Shown in pieces: positions 8,858 to 9,933 of a DNA stretch of 9,933 nucleotides. The notes beneath the pieces were generated by a model. It saw only the letters and a list, made by a program, of their open reading frames with translations, was not told where the DNA came from and made no database searches. The stretch comes from JANWZL01 sp037445185 (GTDB taxonomy: Bacteria; Pseudomonadota; Gammaproteobacteria; Burkholderiales; Thiobacillaceae). How positions within the stretch are numbered: position 1 is the stretch's first letter; every line of letters begins with the position of its first letter. Location: assembly GCA_037445185.1 (NCBI GenBank), contig JBBIKZ010000090.1, forward strand, positions 1-9,933, given 5' to 3'. The position numbers and the translations under genes were made by a program.

Positions 8858-9625
8858 TCAGACGGGATGCAGGCCGGAGGGTGTTCCCACGATGGAGCGC
8901 TCAGCGGTCTGATCGTTCCGTACGGCCGGCCCGGCCGTGTGCGGGGCGAGGCCGAGGCCATGGCGCAGGCGGGCGCTCAAGGCCTCGGGCGTGCGTGCGA
9001 TCACCTCCTCCGGCACGTCGAACTTGCGTGTGAGCCGCTCGTAGCCCTCGAAGCCGTAGGAGACGATGAAGGGGTGCATGCCGGCGCCGATGGCGGCGAG
9101 ATAGTCCTTGTGCTCGTCACCGCAGACATAGGCGCGCGCCGGGTTGATGCCCAGGCGCTCGCGCAGCGCGCGGAAGTAGGCGGTCTTGGTCTCGCCCAGG
9201 GGCACGCTGATCAGGAAATCGAGCGCCCCCGTATCGATGTCGTGGCGCAGGAAGAGCAGCCTCAGGGTCTCGGCGGGCTCGTGGGTGATGTTGCGCGTGA
9301 CCAGGCCGACGCGCACGTCCGGCGCCGCGATGAGGGCCGCGATGAGCTCGGCGATGCCAGGAAACAGGCCTGCCTCCTGGCGGTAGACCTCGGTCAGCGT
9401 GGCGATGAGCTGCCGGCGCCGCTGCTTGCCGATCTGGCGTTTCAGGTTGGCGGGAAACTCCTTCAGACCGCCGAGATACTTGAACAGATGACGCCGCTGC
9501 TGGAAGCGCTTCAGGTCGCCGATGTCCATGCCATGGCGGGCGAAGGTGCGCTCGATGGCGCTGAAGGCATCGATGGTGGTGCCATCCGCATCCAGGATGA
9601 CGAGACGATCGGCGCTGGGGTACAT
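8858..9625 (-). CDS. HAD-superfamily hydrolase (phosphatase-like)
   Basis: This 255-aa protein carries the four HAD motifs. Motif I is LDADGTT with the Asp12 nucleophile and Asp14; motif II is Thr110 in GLVTRN; motif III is Lys147 in GETKTAY; motif IV is CGDEHKD with Asp170 and Asp174. A helical cap (about 18-90) lies between motifs I and II, as in subclass-I HADs such as phosphoglycolate phosphatase and beta-phosphoglucomutase. The cap is unusually basic around 40-72. The likely activity is hydrolysis of a small phosphorylated metabolite, but the substrate is not deducible. The last 25 or so residues look disordered. It is the first gene of the transport operon, eight bases before the adaptor gene. 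The ATG at 9625 has no Shine-Dalgarno; it directly precedes the conserved first strand, so the start is probably right. Confidence 0.85.
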   Translation of the reverse strand: MYPSADRLVILDADGTTIDAFSAIERTFARHGMDIGDLKRFQQRRHLFKYLGGLKEFPANLKRQIGKQRRRQLIATLTEVYRQEAGLFPGIAELIAALIAAPDVRVGLVTRNITHEPAETLRLLFLRHDIDTGALDFLISVPLGETKTAYFRALRERLGINPARAYVCGDEHKDYLAAIGAGMHPFIVSYGFEGYERLTRKFDVPEEVIARTPEALSARLRHGLGLAPHTAGPAVRNDQTAERSIVGTPSGLHPV

Positions 9626-9668
9626 GACTGTGTATGAATGAAGGCCATGTGGGCGATCTGCGTGATGC

Positions 9669-9683
9669 CGGTTAGTTTAACCG
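9669..9683. promoter_or_regulatory. Operator-like palindrome upstream of the HAD-transporter operon
   Basis: CGGTTA and TAACCG form a perfect six-bp inverted repeat around GTT, 43 bases before the start codon of the HAD gene. On the minus strand it contains TAAACT, four of six matches to a -10 hexamer, with no good -35 upstream. A palindrome overlapping a possible -10 is the usual place for a repressor site. It does not match an FNR-type TTGAT/ATCAA site, so the operon's own Crp/Fnr protein is not an obvious ligand. Only one such site was noticed. Confidence 0.3.
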
Positions 9684-9709
9684 CTCGCCCGTGTGTTCGA
9701 CCTGGGGCC

Positions 9710-9739
9710 GGTGTAAGGTGCGGATGAGGGCCCTACACC
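9710..9739. repeat. Imperfect inverted repeat GGTGTA / TACACC
   Basis: GGTGTA (9710-9715) and TACACC (9734-9739) pair perfectly. After one mismatch, GG (9717-9718) and CC (9731-9732) extend the stem around a twelve-base loop. On the minus strand the second arm reads GTGTAGGG, giving a GTAG start similar to REP-type elements, so this may be a decayed extragenic repeat. The alternative is a simple hairpin in the untranslated leader of the HAD operon. Confidence 0.3.
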
Positions 9740-9800
9740 CGATGGGCGTCGGTTGGCATGAGGTGCATGGTGCTGATCGCGCGCAAGGGGTGCCGTGAAA

Positions 9801-9873
9801 GTTGGCGCGAGCCGACTGTAGCAGGCCGTTGAAAAACGTAGCGAGGATGGCCAGATGCAAGGCGCATCATCCT
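9801..9873. repeat. Structured dispersed-repeat-like element (possible MITE or insertion-element end)
   Basis: Three inverted repeats follow each other. GTTGGC-GCGA-GCCGAC (9801-9816) has one G-U pair and a GNRA-type loop. CGTT-GAAA-AACG (9827-9838) also has a GNRA loop. AGGATG pairs with CATCCT (9844-9849 with 9868-9873). The stretch from 9817 on (TGTAGCAGGCCGTTGAAAA and GATGCAAGGCG) resembles, from memory, a family of dispersed intergenic repeats or insertion-element termini seen in many proteobacterial genomes. No transposase is present and no second copy is in the window, so the identity is tentative. Confidence 0.35.
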
Positions 9874-9933
9874 GCCCGCCGATACGTCTTTACAGCACTT
9901 GAGAAGCCCGTCTTGCGGATTGTGCAACCCTTT

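Larger units (their letters stand above)
9626..9933. other. Intergenic region without a supported gene, rich in inverted repeats
   Basis: No open frame here looks coding: the short minus-strand frames (about 62-64 codons) lack ribosome sites and family resemblance. The region should contain the promoter of the HAD-transporter operon. It holds a run of inverted repeats at 9669-9683, 9710-9739, 9801-9816, 9827-9838 and 9844-9873. Its composition is less GC-rich than the neighbouring genes. The right end runs out of the window, so an adjoining gene cannot be excluded. Confidence 0.5.

Noticed and set aside
9672..9927. Two short minus-strand frames in the right intergenic region
   Set aside because: They overlap each other in different frames, run through the inverted repeats, lack ribosome sites and resemble no protein family.

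Overview
The window is high-GC, gene-dense chromosomal DNA from a proteobacterium. GlmU (460 aa) and GlmS (608 aa) keep the active-site positions of the E. coli enzymes, and a REP element of a type common in Pseudomonas and Xanthomonas lies mid-window. Together with the GC content and codon use, this suggests a high-GC gammaproteobacterium, or less likely a betaproteobacterium. The genus cannot be read from the sequence.

Left part, plus strand (1-4286): glmU and glmS supply the UDP-GlcNAc precursor for peptidoglycan and LPS. GlmS makes glucosamine-6-phosphate, and GlmU later acetylates and uridylylates glucosamine-1-phosphate. Only two bases after glmS comes a small ParA-type ATPase without a ParB partner in view. 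A hairpin at 4319-4346 separates this block from the convergent genes to its right.

Right part, minus strand (9625 down to 4355): a tightly packed unit runs HAD-like hydrolase, periplasmic adaptor (MacA/HlyD type), ABC ATPase, MacB-type permease, Crp/Fnr-type regulator. The junctions are 8 nt, 18 nt, a 4-nt overlap and 8 nt, so one transcript is likely. The adaptor, ATPase and permease should form a tripartite export pump with an outer-membrane TolC-like channel encoded elsewhere. Beyond the regulator are 132 bp holding a REP hairpin, then a gene for a small exported protein of unknown function.

The last 308 bp (9626-9933) contain no convincing gene but hold several consecutive inverted repeats. 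One is an operator-like palindrome upstream of the HAD operon. Another part resembles a dispersed intergenic repeat or an insertion-element end.

Most of the window is ordinary housekeeping and transport. No clearly new system is visible. The points most worth following are the orphan ParA behind glmS, the cysteine-bearing Crp/Fnr regulator built into a HAD-MacAB operon, and the structured right-hand intergenic region.
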